DNA of 64,000 nucleotides from Nocardioides zeae (GTDB lineage: Bacteria; Actinomycetota; Actinomycetes; Propionibacteriales; Nocardioidaceae): positions 434,001 to 498,000 of the forward strand of contig NZ_JAAGXA010000001.1 of assembly GCF_010686755.1 (NCBI RefSeq), written 5' to 3'. The notes under the pieces were generated by a model. That model worked only from the letters and a program-made list of their open reading frames with translations. It did no database searches and was not told the DNA's origin. Below, piece by piece: positions 19,640 to 27,633 of this stretch; the first letter of the stretch is position 1; the number at the start of each line of letters is the position of its first letter. A program made the translations under genes and the position numbers.

Positions 19640-20187
19640 GCCCGGGCCTCCTGCGTGCCCGCCTGGCGCACCGCGGCGAGTATGCCCGCATAGGCGCCGC
19701 AGCGGCACAGGTTGCCGCTCATGCGTTCGCGGATCTCGTCGTCGCTGCCGGTGGGGTCCTCGGCCGCGAGGTCCTCGGTGACCAGGCTGGGGTGACCGGC
19801 GCGCAGCTCGTCGAGCACGCCGACGGCCGAGCAGACCTGACCGGGGGTGCAGTAGCCGCACTGGAAGCCGTCGTGGTCGAGGAACGCCTGCTGCACGGGG
19901 TGGAGGGCGCCGTCCGGGCTGCCGAGGCTGCCGGGGCCGCCGGGGCCGCCGAGGCCGCCCGCGGTGACGATCTCCGCGCCGTCGTGGGCGACGGCCAGGG
20001 CGAGGCAGGTGAGGTGGCGACGGCCGTCGAGCAGCACGGTGCACGACCCGCACTGCCCGTGGTCGCAGCCCTTCTTCGGCTGGGTCGCGCCGAGGCGTTC
20101 GCGCAGCGCGTCGAGCAGCGTCGTGCGGGTGTCGACGGTGACGGCGCGCCGCTCCCCGTCCACGATGAGGGCGATGTCGGCGTCCAT
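19636..20187 (-). CDS. paoA: Aldehyde oxidoreductase, [2Fe-2S] subunit (PaoA/YagT type)
   Basis: The 183-residue iron-sulfur subunit. Cysteines of the plant-ferredoxin-type cluster lie in KKGCDHGQCGSCTVLLDG with LTCLA, and those of the second cluster in CGYCTPGQVC and NLCRCGAY. E. coli PaoA is exported by the Tat system, but no twin-arginine signal is visible with the start used here, so this complex is probably cytosolic. I place the start at 20187 because TACCGT lies six bases upstream, as in its divergent neighbour; an upstream in-frame start would cross that element. Confidence 0.9.
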   Translation of the reverse strand: MDADIALIVDGERRAVTVDTRTTLLDALRERLGATQPKKGCDHGQCGSCTVLLDGRRHLTCLALAVAHDGAEIVTAGGLGGPGGPGSLGSPDGALHPVQQAFLDHDGFQCGYCTPGQVCSAVGVLDELRAGHPSLVTEDLAAEDPTGSDDEIRERMSGNLCRCGAYAGILAAVRQAGTQEARA

Positions 20188-20257
20188 GCAGCGACGGTAC
20201 CCAGGGCCGCACAAGCCGCCCGGTGCCCTGGCGGGTCGTGGGTACCGTCGCAGCATG
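20185..20257. promoter_or_regulatory. Symmetric divergent promoter: 18-bp inverted repeat spanning both start codons
   Basis: The left arm (20185-20202) and right arm (20240-20257) are 18-bp inverted copies with a single mismatch, separated by 37 bp. Each arm reads GGGTACCGTCGC(A/T)GCATG outward and so contains a TACCGT -10 element followed six bases later by the ATG of paoA or of the 73-residue gene. Both transcripts would be leaderless. No convincing -35 boxes are seen. Confidence 0.7.
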
Positions 20258-20476
20258 AGCGACTACACCGACGAGCAGATCGAGACCATCCAGGCGGTCG
20301 TGGACCGCGTGAGCTCCTGGCAGGACGGGGCGACCGAGGGCACGGTGGCCGAGGAGCTGACCAAGGGGTTCGACGAGGCCGGCATCGGCGTGCCGGCCCA
20401 CGACCAGGCGCGCCTGGCCGACGCGATCCAGGACGCGCACGGCGAGGTGAAGGCGGCGGAGGTCCTCGGCCCCTGA
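20255..20476 (+). CDS. Small hypothetical protein, 73 residues
   Basis: A short acidic protein I do not recognise. It begins MSDYTDEQIETIQAVVDRV and continues with amphipathic helices (TVAEELTKGFDEAGI, DQARLADAIQDAHGEVKAAEVL); no cysteines, membrane segment or signal peptide. Codon use is normal for the region and the start has the same TACCGT-N6-ATG arrangement as the divergent paoA, which supports it being real. It might act with the oxidoreductase or simply share a promoter region. Confidence 0.7.
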   Translation: MSDYTDEQIETIQAVVDRVSSWQDGATEGTVAEELTKGFDEAGIGVPAHDQARLADAIQDAHGEVKAAEVLGP

Positions 20477-20493
20477 GTGGTTGTAGGGATTTG

Positions 20494-20508
20494 CCTATGA
20501 GGCATAGG
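20494..20508. promoter_or_regulatory. Palindromic operator candidate upstream of tetR-type gene
   Basis: CCTATG-AGG-CATAGG is a perfect 6-3-6 inverted repeat in a short AT-rich island (flanks ATTTG and AAAT). It lies 54 bp before the TetR-family start, a typical place for autoregulation. The palindrome is unlike anything else in the window. Confidence 0.6.
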
Positions 20509-20520
20509 AAATTGCATGCT

Positions 20521-20553
20521 CCTCCCCGTCCGGCACGGTGCCGGACGGGGAGG
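20521..20553 (+). promoter_or_regulatory. Perfect 16-bp inverted repeat covering the Shine-Dalgarno of the TetR gene
   Basis: The 16-base arm at 20521-20536 and its exact complement at 20538-20553 meet at a single base, so an RNA stem of about 14 bp with a small loop would form. The 3' arm ends GGGGAGG, the ribosome site for the GTG at 20562. The hairpin could end transcription of the upstream 73-residue gene or hide the ribosome site of the regulator; there is no T tract. Confidence 0.6.
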
Positions 20554-20561
20554 GGTGTCCC

Positions 20562-21140
20562 GTGCCTCGTGTCGGACTGACCGCCGACCGCGTCACCGCA
20601 GCTGGTGCCGAGCTCGCCGACGAGGTGGGCTTCGCGGCGCTGACGGTCACGGCGGTCGCCAAGCGGCTCGGCGTCCAGCAGGCGAGCGTCTACGCGCACG
20701 TCGGCGGGGTGCGGGACCTGCAGGTGCGCATCGCGCACCTCGCGCTCGCCGGGCTCGCCGACGCCACGGCCGAGGCGGTCGCCGGTCGTGCCGGCGGGGA
20801 GGCGCTCGCGGCGTACGCCACGGCGTTCCGCGCCTACGCGCGCGCCCACCCGGGCCGGTACGCCGCGATGCGGATGCCGCTCGAACCCGCAGAGGCCGCG
20901 AGCAGCGCCGGCCCGCGGTACGCCGCGACCACGCGGGCGCTGCTCCGCGGCTACGCGGTGCCCGACGAGGACGCCAACCACGCCGTACGGCTGGTCGGTG
21001 CGCTGCTCCACGGGTTCGTCAGCCTCGAGCTGGGTGGGTCGTTCGACCACAGCGACCCGCCGGCCGAGCAGTCCTGGCACCGCGCCGTCGCCGCGCTCGA
21101 CGCCCTCCTCACGACCTGGACCCGTCCGGAGGACGCATGA
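20562..21140 (+). CDS. TetR family transcriptional regulator
   Basis: A 192-residue TetR-type repressor. The N-terminal helix-turn-helix is clear (LTADRVTAAGAELADEVG, LTVTAVAKRLGVQQASVYAHV), and the ligand-binding part carries RAYARAHPGRYAAMRM and VRLVGALLHGFVSLELGG, the TetR_C_33 (WHG-like) pattern. I start at GTG 20562 because it follows the GGGGAGG site. The stop overlaps the SGNH hydrolase start (ATGA), so regulator and enzyme form an operon, probably controlled by the CCTATG palindrome upstream. Confidence 0.9.
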   Translation: MPRVGLTADRVTAAGAELADEVGFAALTVTAVAKRLGVQQASVYAHVGGVRDLQVRIAHLALAGLADATAEAVAGRAGGEALAAYATAFRAYARAHPGRYAAMRMPLEPAEAASSAGPRYAATTRALLRGYAVPDEDANHAVRLVGALLHGFVSLELGGSFDHSDPPAEQSWHRAVAALDALLTTWTRPEDA

Positions 21141-22309
21141 CCGGCCTGCACGACGTACCGCTGACGCCCGAGCACCTGCGCGGTGCGGTCGAGGTGGAGC
21201 ACACCCCGCGGGGCGGCCTGCTGCCGCACCGCCTGCCGGCGTGGGCCCGCGTCCGGCTGCCCGACCCGCAGCTGCTGATGGTCGAGGCGCAGCCGTCGGG
21301 GGTGCGGCTCGCGCTGCGCACGGCGGCCACCGTCCTCGAGCTCGAGGCGCGGGCGACGAAGCGGGTGTACGTCGGGGTGCCGCCGCGCCCCGACGGCGTC
21401 TACGAGGTCGTCGTCGGCGGCGCGGTCGTCGCGTCGGGCTCGGTCGGCGGTGGTGACGTCCTCTCCATCGACATGGGCGCCGGCACGATGACGCGGAGCG
21501 ACGGCGGCGCCGGGGTCGTGCGGTTCGCGGGGCTGCCCGGTGGTCCGGGCGTGCGGGACGTCGAGGTCTGGCTGCCGCACGACGAGCAGACCGAGCTGGT
21601 GGCGCTGCGGGCCGACGCCCCGGTCGCCCCGGTGCCGGTGGACGGGCGGCGCCGCTGGCTGCACCACGGCAGCTCGATCAGCCACGGCTCCAACGCGGCC
21701 ACCCCGACGGGCACCTGGCCCGCGGTGGCGGCGGCGCTCGCGGACGTCGACCTGCTCAACCTGGGGTTCGGCGGCAGCGCGCTGCTCGACCCGTCGACCG
21801 CCCGGGCGATGCGGGACCTGCCGGCGGACGCGATCAGCGTGAAGCTCGGGATCAACCTCGTGAACGCCGACCTGATGCGGCTGCGGGCGCTCGCGCCGGC
21901 GGTGCACGGGTTCCTCGACACCATCCGCGAGGGCCACCCGACGACGCCGTTGCTCGTCGTGTCGTCGATCTTCTGCGGGATCCACGAGGACACGCCCGGT
22001 CCGGCGATGCCGGACATGGAGGCGGCCCGGGAGGGCCGCGTGCGGTTCGTCGCGACCGGCGACCCGGCCGAGGTGGCACGGGGCCGGCTCACGCTGCGGG
22101 TGGTCCGCGAGCAGCTCGCGGCGGTCGTCGCCCAGCGCTCCGGCGACGACCCGCACCTGGCGTACCTCGACGGGACGGTCCTGTACGGCGAGGCCGACGC
22201 CCAGCGCCTGCCCCTGCCCGACGGACTGCACCCCGACGCCGCCACCCACCGCCTCATCGGCGGGCGCTTCGCCGCTGCCGCCTTCGGCGCCGGCGGACCG
22301 CTGGGATAG
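21137..22309 (+). CDS. SGNH/GDSL-type hydrolase with N-terminal beta-rich domain
   Basis: A 390-residue two-domain esterase-like protein with no signal peptide. Residues about 1-150 form a beta-rich domain like those preceding carbohydrate-esterase SGNH enzymes. Residues about 170-388 are the SGNH domain: block I WLHHGSSISHGSN with the probable nucleophile at Ser180, block II FGGSALLDP, block III GINLVN (Gly/Asn), and block V DGLHPD with the catalytic Asp-x-x-His. The substrate is unknown; it may be a deacetylase or lipase/esterase. It is coupled to the TetR regulator. Confidence 0.85.
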   Translation: MTGLHDVPLTPEHLRGAVEVEHTPRGGLLPHRLPAWARVRLPDPQLLMVEAQPSGVRLALRTAATVLELEARATKRVYVGVPPRPDGVYEVVVGGAVVASGSVGGGDVLSIDMGAGTMTRSDGGAGVVRFAGLPGGPGVRDVEVWLPHDEQTELVALRADAPVAPVPVDGRRRWLHHGSSISHGSNAATPTGTWPAVAAALADVDLLNLGFGGSALLDPSTARAMRDLPADAISVKLGINLVNADLMRLRALAPAVHGFLDTIREGHPTTPLLVVSSIFCGIHEDTPGPAMPDMEAAREGRVRFVATGDPAEVARGRLTLRVVREQLAAVVAQRSGDDPHLAYLDGTVLYGEADAQRLPLPDGLHPDAATHRLIGGRFAAAAFGAGGPLG

Positions 22310-22629
22310 CGCGTCGAGCTCGCCCGTACGGCGCGGCGGGGGCGTCGAGCTGGGTCGTACGGCGCGGGTCGGGGGTGTCGAGTTGTCATGTACGCCGTGG
22401 CGCGAGTGAGGACACGTCGCTGCGTACGTGACAACTCGGTGCCGACCGCGACGGCACCCGCCCCTGGCCACCAGCCGAGCCAGGGCGAGAACCAGACGCC
22501 ACCTGAGCGACGCGCACACCGCCGCCCGCCCACACCCCGTGGCCGGGCGGCGCAGCATGCCCGCGCATGCACATCCGCGTCCTGCGGAACGGATGCAGCT
22601 CCAGGGCGCACGAGCGCCGTACCCCGCCG
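22310..22629. repeat. Intergenic region with short CGAG(C/T)TG...TACG repeats
   Basis: This 320-bp gap between two convergent genes holds three direct copies of a roughly 20-bp element: CGAGCTCGCCCGTACGGCGC at 22315, CGAGCTGGGTCGTACGGCGC at 22346 and CGAGTTGTCATGTACGCCG at 22379. An inverted copy lies at 22422-22438. The last two form a 17-bp stem with one mismatch. Related copies occur near 45193-45764. I see no gene in the remainder. Confidence 0.65.
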
Positions 22630-23490
22630 TCAGGCCACGCCGGGCACGGACGCGCTGGGAGCCCCGTGCCGGAGGGCGGCCGGGGAACCCGGCGTCGGGA
22701 ACCAGCGCCAGACGACGGCTGACTGGGCGCAGGTCCAGGCGGCGTTGACGACCCAGTAGACGAGCAGGGCGACGGGTACGACGGACGCGGCGACGAGCAT
22801 GCCGCCGGCGGACAGCAGCGGCATCATCCGCTGCGCGCTGACCACGGCCTCTGGTGCGTCGGTGAGCACCATGTTCGGCAGCACGAGGAAGTGCTGCGTG
22901 ACGAAGGACAGCAGCGCGGCGGCACCGGCGAGGAGGGCGACGACGGCGAGGTGGCCGGTGCCGGCTCCGAGGTAGCCGTGGTCGGCCAGCGGTACGCCGG
23001 CGAGGGTCGCGGCACCGAGCGAGGCGACGAGGCCGGCGTCGAGGGCGCCGATCGCACGGCCGCGGGCGGCGCCACCGATGAGGTGGTAGAGGCCGATCCA
23101 GATCGGCATCTGGAGCAGCATGGGCAGGCACCCGAGCCGGGAGACGCCGTGCTCGGTGGAGATCCGGCGACGCTCCTCCATCAGCTCGCGCAGGGCCTCG
23201 GGGTCGGGGCGCGATCCCGCCCCGCCCTTGGCGCGCGCCTTCTCCTGGGCGTCACGGAACTTCTTCTGCACCTCGGCGAGGTGGGGCCGAGCGCGGGCGG
23301 CGGCGTGGGCCTGCTTGACGCCGCGCACGACGAGCGGCAGGAGCAGGAGGCGCACGGTGACGACGACGGAGACGAGTGCGACCAGCCAGGCGCCGACCCC
23401 GTCGGGGGCGGCGCCGAGCCCGGTGGCGGCGGAGTGGGCGGTGGCGACGACGGCCGCGAGGGCATGGGTGATGGGATCGAGCACGGACAC
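22630..23490 (-). CDS. yidC: YidC/Oxa1 family membrane insertase (paralogue type)
   Basis: A 286-residue YidC-family insertase that helps proteins fold into the inner membrane. Hydrophobic segments lie near 33-55, 123-140, 176-200 and 230-250. The conserved groove arginine is in TVRLLLLPLVVRGVKQ, and the cytosolic hairpin precedes TEHGVSRLGCLPMLLQMPIWIGLY, the most conserved block. It lacks the long basic tail of housekeeping YidC and is far from rpmH/rnpA, so it is probably a second copy. A small membrane protein lies just upstream. Confidence 0.88.
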   Translation of the reverse strand: MSVLDPITHALAAVVATAHSAATGLGAAPDGVGAWLVALVSVVVTVRLLLLPLVVRGVKQAHAAARARPHLAEVQKKFRDAQEKARAKGGAGSRPDPEALRELMEERRRISTEHGVSRLGCLPMLLQMPIWIGLYHLIGGAARGRAIGALDAGLVASLGAATLAGVPLADHGYLGAGTGHLAVVALLAGAAALLSFVTQHFLVLPNMVLTDAPEAVVSAQRMMPLLSAGGMLVAASVVPVALLVYWVVNAAWTCAQSAVVWRWFPTPGSPAALRHGAPSASVPGVA

Positions 23491-23544
23491 GGAGAGCTCC
23501 TGGGGGCGTGGCGGGTGGACGGTCGGAGCGCGCGGCTGCGCGCG

Positions 23545-23865
23545 TCAGACCGCTTCCGGGGCACGCGGTTGGAGCGGGTGGTGCGGCGTGTCGGTGGCGT
23601 TGCCGCGGAGCGACGGAGCCGGGGGACCGGCGGTCGTCGGACCGAGCACGGAGGCGCGGGCCCGGGGCACCGCCGCGGCACGTGCGTGGGCGAGCAGGGA
23701 CAGCGTCGCCGTGAGCAGGGCCGCCGCGAGCGGCGCGACGAGCGCGGAGCCCGAGTCGCCGGAACCGGAGCCGGCGACGAGCCCCGCCAGCAGGACGACC
23801 GGCAGCAGGAGCGCGAGCAGCGCCGGCAGGACGGTGCCCTGCCGAGGGCCGCGCGCGGAGTGCAT
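23545..23865 (-). CDS. Small membrane protein upstream of yidC (DUF6412-like)
   Basis: A 106-residue protein with two predicted membrane segments (VLPALLALLLPVVLLAGLVA, about 12-31, and LVAPLAAALLTATLSLLAHA, about 41-60) and a proline-rich soluble tail. The position directly before a YidC paralogue recalls the DUF6412 proteins found there in other actinobacteria; the assignment is tentative. I use the second of two nearby ATGs because TAGGAT lies exactly seven bases upstream, while the first ATG overlaps that element. It may be leaderless and co-transcribed with yidC. Confidence 0.65.
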   Translation of the reverse strand: MHSARGPRQGTVLPALLALLLPVVLLAGLVAGSGSGDSGSALVAPLAAALLTATLSLLAHARAAAVPRARASVLGPTTAGPPAPSLRGNATDTPHHPLQPRAPEAV

Positions 23866-23930
23866 GCGGCTCATCCTAGGCCGTACGGCCGCAACCGGAC
23901 CGTTCCCGCGACGCCCCGACCCGCTCCACC

Positions 23931-25559
23931 TCAGCTGAGCCCGAGCTCCGTCGCGGACCGCTCGCGCATCTCGACCTTGCGCACCTTGCCGGTCACCGTC
24001 ATGGGGAACTCGTCGACCACCAGCACGTAGCGCGGCACCTTGTAGTGCGCGAGCCGGCCGTCGCAGAAGGCCTTCACGGCGGCCGCGTCGAGCGGCGGTC
24101 GCCCGGGACGCACCCGGATCCACGCGCACAGCTCCTCGCCGTACGTGGAGTCGGGCACCCCCACCACCTGGACGTCCTCGATGTCGGGGTGGGTGTAGAG
24201 GAAGTCCTCGACCTCGCGCGGGTAGATGTTCTCGCCGCCCCGGATGACCATGTCCTTGATGCGTCCGACGACGACGCAGTAGCCGTCCTCGCGCATGACG
24301 GCGAGGTCGCCGGTGTGCATCCAGCCGTCGGCGTCGATCGCCTCGGCGGTCTTCTCCGGGTCCTCGTGGTAGCCGAGCATCACGGAGTAGCCGCGGGTGC
24401 AGAACTCGCCGGCCTCGCCGCGGGGGAGCGTCTCGCCGGTGACGGGGTCGACGATCTTGACCTCCACGTGGGGGTGGACGCGGCCGATGGTGGCGGTGCG
24501 GCGCTCGAGGTCGTCGTCGACGCGCGTCTGGCAGGAGACGGGCGAGGTCTCGGTCATCCCGTAGGCGATGGCCACCTCTGCCATGTGCATCTCCTCGACG
24601 CAGCGCTTCATCACCTCGATGGGGCACACCGAACCGGCCATGACGCCGGTGCGGAGCGAGCTGAGGTCGTGCGACGTGAAGTCGGGGTGGTTCTGCATCG
24701 CGATGAACATGGTGGGCACGCCGTACAGCGCCGTGCAGCGCTCGTACGCGACGGCCTCGAGCGTCGTCACGGGGTCGAACGCGGGACCGGGGATCACCAT
24801 GGTCGCGCCGTGGGTGACGCAGCCGAGGTTGGCCATCACCATGCCGAAGCAGTGGTAGAAGGGCACCGGGATGCAGAGCCGGTCCTGCTCGGTGAGGTTG
24901 ATCAGCTCGGTCGTGAAGAAGCCGTTGTTGAGGATGTCGCGGTGGCTGAGCGTGGCTCCCTTGGGGCGCCCCGTGGTGCCGGACGTGTACTGGATGTTGA
25001 TCGGGTCCTCGGGCCGCAGCGTCGCGGCCCGCTCGGCGACGGCCCCGTCGAGCTCGTCGGCCCGGGCGTCGCCCTCGCCGCGCAGCTCCTCGAGGTCGCC
25101 GGTGTCGAGGAAGACCGTGCGCTCGAGCCCCGGGCACTCGCCCGCCGTCGCCGCCACGATCGCGGCGTAGTCGCTCGTCTTGAAGCGCGAGGCGGCGAAC
25201 AGCAGCCGCAGGCCGGACTGGTTGACGGCGTACGCGAACTCGTGGCTCCGGTACGCCGGGTTGATGGTCACGAGCACCGCGCCGATCCGGGCGGTGGCGA
25301 GCTGGACGATCGTCCACTCCGCGCAGTTCGGCGACCAGATGCCGACCCGGTCGCCGGCCGCGATCCCGATCGCGAGGAGCGCCCGCGCGGTGCGGTCGAC
25401 GTCGGCGTCGAGCTCGCGCCAGGTCCAGCGGCGTCCGCTGGCGACCTCGACGAGGGCCTCGCGGTCGCCGTGGGCGGCGACGGTGCGCGCCAGCGCGGCG
25501 CCGATGGTCTCCTCCAGCAGGGCCGGGGTGGTCTCGCCGCGGGCGTAGGACTCGCTCAC
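23931..25559 (-). CDS. AMP-binding acyl-CoA synthetase
   Basis: A 542-residue ANL-superfamily enzyme that activates a carboxylate with ATP and CoA. The P-loop [16 protein letters not shown] (about 184-199), the A5 motif YGMTETSPV, the A7 motif [10 protein letters not shown], the A8 hinge [20 protein letters not shown] and the A10 lysine in [14 protein letters not shown] are all present, so it should be active. It resembles medium/long-chain fatty-acid ligases of the FadD35/AcsF kind. The GTG start has a GAGGAG site. It diverges from an AcoR-like regulator, a likely controller. Confidence 0.92.
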   Translation of the reverse strand: MSESYARGETTPALLEETIGAALARTVAAHGDREALVEVASGRRWTWRELDADVDRTARALLAIGIAAGDRVGIWSPNCAEWTIVQLATARIGAVLVTINPAYRSHEFAYAVNQSGLRLLFAASRFKTSDYAAIVAATAGECPGLERTVFLDTGDLEELRGEGDARADELDGAVAERAATLRPEDPINIQYTSGTTGRPKGATLSHRDILNNGFFTTELINLTEQDRLCIPVPFYHCFGMVMANLGCVTHGATMVIPGPAFDPVTTLEAVAYERCTALYGVPTMFIAMQNHPDFTSHDLSSLRTGVMAGSVCPIEVMKRCVEEMHMAEVAIAYGMTETSPVSCQTRVDDDLERRTATIGRVHPHVEVKIVDPVTGETLPRGEAGEFCTRGYSVMLGYHEDPEKTAEAIDADGWMHTGDLAVMREDGYCVVVGRIKDMVIRGGENIYPREVEDFLYTHPDIEDVQVVGVPDSTYGEELCAWIRVRPGRPPLDAAAVKAFCDGRLAHYKVPRYVLVVDEFPMTVTGKVRKVEMRERSATELGLS

Positions 25560-25713
25560 GTGTGGTGGCTCCTCGAGGTCGGGTCGGACGGACGTGTGCC
25601 AGGTCACCTTCCAGCATGCCGCGCCGTCAAGGCTGTGCAGAAACTGGACAGGGCGGCGCCCGGTCCCGCGGCGTACGCTGTGGCCCTCCTCACAGGGGAA
25701 CGGAGGCACCTCG

Positions 25714-27396
25714 ATGCGACCGAGCGGACTCGCCGCGCGGCAGGACGACCCGTCCATGCGGCGGACGATCGCGGACTCGTGGCGGCGGGCCGAGCTCGCC
25801 GGCCTCACGCCGGCGACCGCGTTCGACGGGCTCCGGTACGGCGCGGTCGACACCGCCAGCGCCCTGGTGGTGGCCGCGGCGCCGGTGCTCGACAACCTCA
25901 ACGAGCGGTTGACGGGCACGGGGTTCACGACGCTCCTCGTCGACCGCGACGGCCGCGTCGCGCGGCGGTGGAGCAGCGACGACCGCGCGATCGCCGCCTT
26001 CGACGGTCTCGGTGTCGACGCCGGCGCGAGCCTCCTCGAGGAACGGATCGGCACCAACGCGCCGGGGACCGTGCTCGAGACGCGGGGGAGCGTGATGGTC
26101 AACGCCGACGAGCACTTCGCGGAGCCGCTGCGGGCGGTCAGCTGCTACGGGCACCCGATCGTGCACCCCGTGACCCGCCGCATCGAGGGCGTCCTCGACG
26201 TCTCCGCGCTGATGACGACGGTCAACCCGCTCGTGCCCCCGCTGGTCGCCGGGGTCGTGACCGAGATCGAGCAGCGGCTGCTCGACGGCAGCCGCGTCTC
26301 CGAGCGTCGCCTCCTCGGGGCCTTCCAGGCCGCGGCCCACCGGCGTCGCCCGGTCGTGGCGCTGCACGGCGACACCCTCATCTGCAACCAGGCCGCGACC
26401 GACCTGCTGAGCGCCACCGACATCGCCCTGCTCCGCATCCTGGCGGCGGACCTGCCGTCCACCGGCGGCCCACGCGTCCCGCTGACGCTGGAGTCGGGGG
26501 AGCGCGTGGAGGTGCGGGGGCTCCCCGTGGAGTCGGTGCGCGACGGTGTCGTGCTCCAGATCGAGCGGGTACGCGGCGGGTGCCGTCCCGACGGGAGCAG
26601 CGGGTCCGCGGGGACCGGTGCGCGGCTGGATGCTCCACCGAGCGTGGCGCCCGTGCTGGTCTCCGGGCCTCCCGGCAGCGGTCGCACGACGCAGGCTCGT
26701 TCGGCGGCACGATCGACACCGATCACGGTGCTCACGGCCACCTCCGCCCTGCTCGACGGACCCGCGGAGTGGGCTCGCCGGCTCGACGCGCTCGTGCGTG
26801 CCCGGCAGGGGGTCGTGTGCGTCGAGGGCGTGGACCTCCTCCCGGCCGACCTGCTCGCGCTCGTCGCGGCGCACGCCGCCGCCGGCCACGCCCCGCAGCT
26901 CGTGCTCACCAGTGGTCCGGCCGAGACCCTGGAGGGGCCGGTGGCCGCGCTCGCCGCGACCTGCATCGACCGCCGCGAGCTCGCCCCGTTGGCGGCGCGC
27001 ACGGCCGAGCTGCCGGAGCTCGTCGCCGCGATGATCGACGACCTGGGAGCCGGCGCCGGCCGCGCCCCGGGGGAGTCCGTGCACCTGGGGCCGGGCGTGC
27101 TGCGGCTGCTGTCGGCCCACGACTGGCCCGGCAACCTGCGGGAGCTGCGGGCGGTGCTGGAGCACGCGGTGCGCCGGCGCCGCCGCGGGGCGATCACGGT
27201 GGACGACCTCCCGGAGAGCCACCGCGTGCCCGGAGCGAGCCGCGCGCTGTCGCCCATGGAGCGGGCCGAGCGCGACGCGGTCGTCGCGGCGCTGCGCGAC
27301 GCCGGCGGCAACAAGGTGCAGGCGGCGCGCGCACTGGGGATCTCGCGCACGACCCTCTATGCCAAGATGCGCACCCTGCGCGTCACCGTGGACTGA
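25714..27396 (+). CDS. AcoR-like GAF/AAA+/Fis regulator lacking sigma-54 motifs
   Basis: A 560-residue regulator shaped like AcoR/DhaR bacterial enhancer-binding proteins: a GAF-like sensor (about 25-190, with [17 protein letters not shown] and [14 protein letters not shown]), a PAS-like stretch, an AAA+-like region (about 300-500) and a Fis helix-turn-helix at the end ([20 protein letters not shown]). The AAA+ part is degenerate: Walker A reads GPPGSGRTT with arginine for lysine, and no GAFTGA loop is visible. It therefore probably works with sigma-70-type RNA polymerase. The ATG has a CGGAGG site. It diverges from the acyl-CoA synthetase. Confidence 0.85.
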   Translation: MRPSGLAARQDDPSMRRTIADSWRRAELAGLTPATAFDGLRYGAVDTASALVVAAAPVLDNLNERLTGTGFTTLLVDRDGRVARRWSSDDRAIAAFDGLGVDAGASLLEERIGTNAPGTVLETRGSVMVNADEHFAEPLRAVSCYGHPIVHPVTRRIEGVLDVSALMTTVNPLVPPLVAGVVTEIEQRLLDGSRVSERRLLGAFQAAAHRRRPVVALHGDTLICNQAATDLLSATDIALLRILAADLPSTGGPRVPLTLESGERVEVRGLPVESVRDGVVLQIERVRGGCRPDGSSGSAGTGARLDAPPSVAPVLVSGPPGSGRTTQARSAARSTPITVLTATSALLDGPAEWARRLDALVRARQGVVCVEGVDLLPADLLALVAAHAAAGHAPQLVLTSGPAETLEGPVAALAATCIDRRELAPLAARTAELPELVAAMIDDLGAGAGRAPGESVHLGPGVLRLLSAHDWPGNLRELRAVLEHAVRRRRRGAITVDDLPESHRVPGASRALSPMERAERDAVVAALRDAGGNKVQAARALGISRTTLYAKMRTLRVTVD

Positions 27397-27633
27397 TCGA
27401 GCCGGACGCGCCGCCGTCCGGGTACGGCGCGTGGGATGCCCCACACGCGTCGTACCCGCGTCGAAGCGGCGACGCGCGGGTCGGGCGGTTACGCTCGTAC
27501 CTGCCAGCTCGTCCGGCTCCCGCCGCGGGCTGTCTGCACGTCGAGCACCCGTGGGTGACTCCGTGCGTGGCCGGCCCGAGACCTCGGAGCCCCGGCTGTC
27601 GGCGGGACACGTTGCACAGATAGTGGTCTCTTC

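Noticed and set aside
22386..22759. Short open frames in the gap before yidC
   Set aside because: They run through the dispersed repeats, have no ribosome site or -10 element at a proper distance and no recognisable domain.
24045..27623. Plus-strand open frame of nearly 1200 codons across the acyl-CoA synthetase and regulator
   Set aside because: Low-complexity His/Val/Gly/Arg translation antisense to a gene with all ANL motifs.
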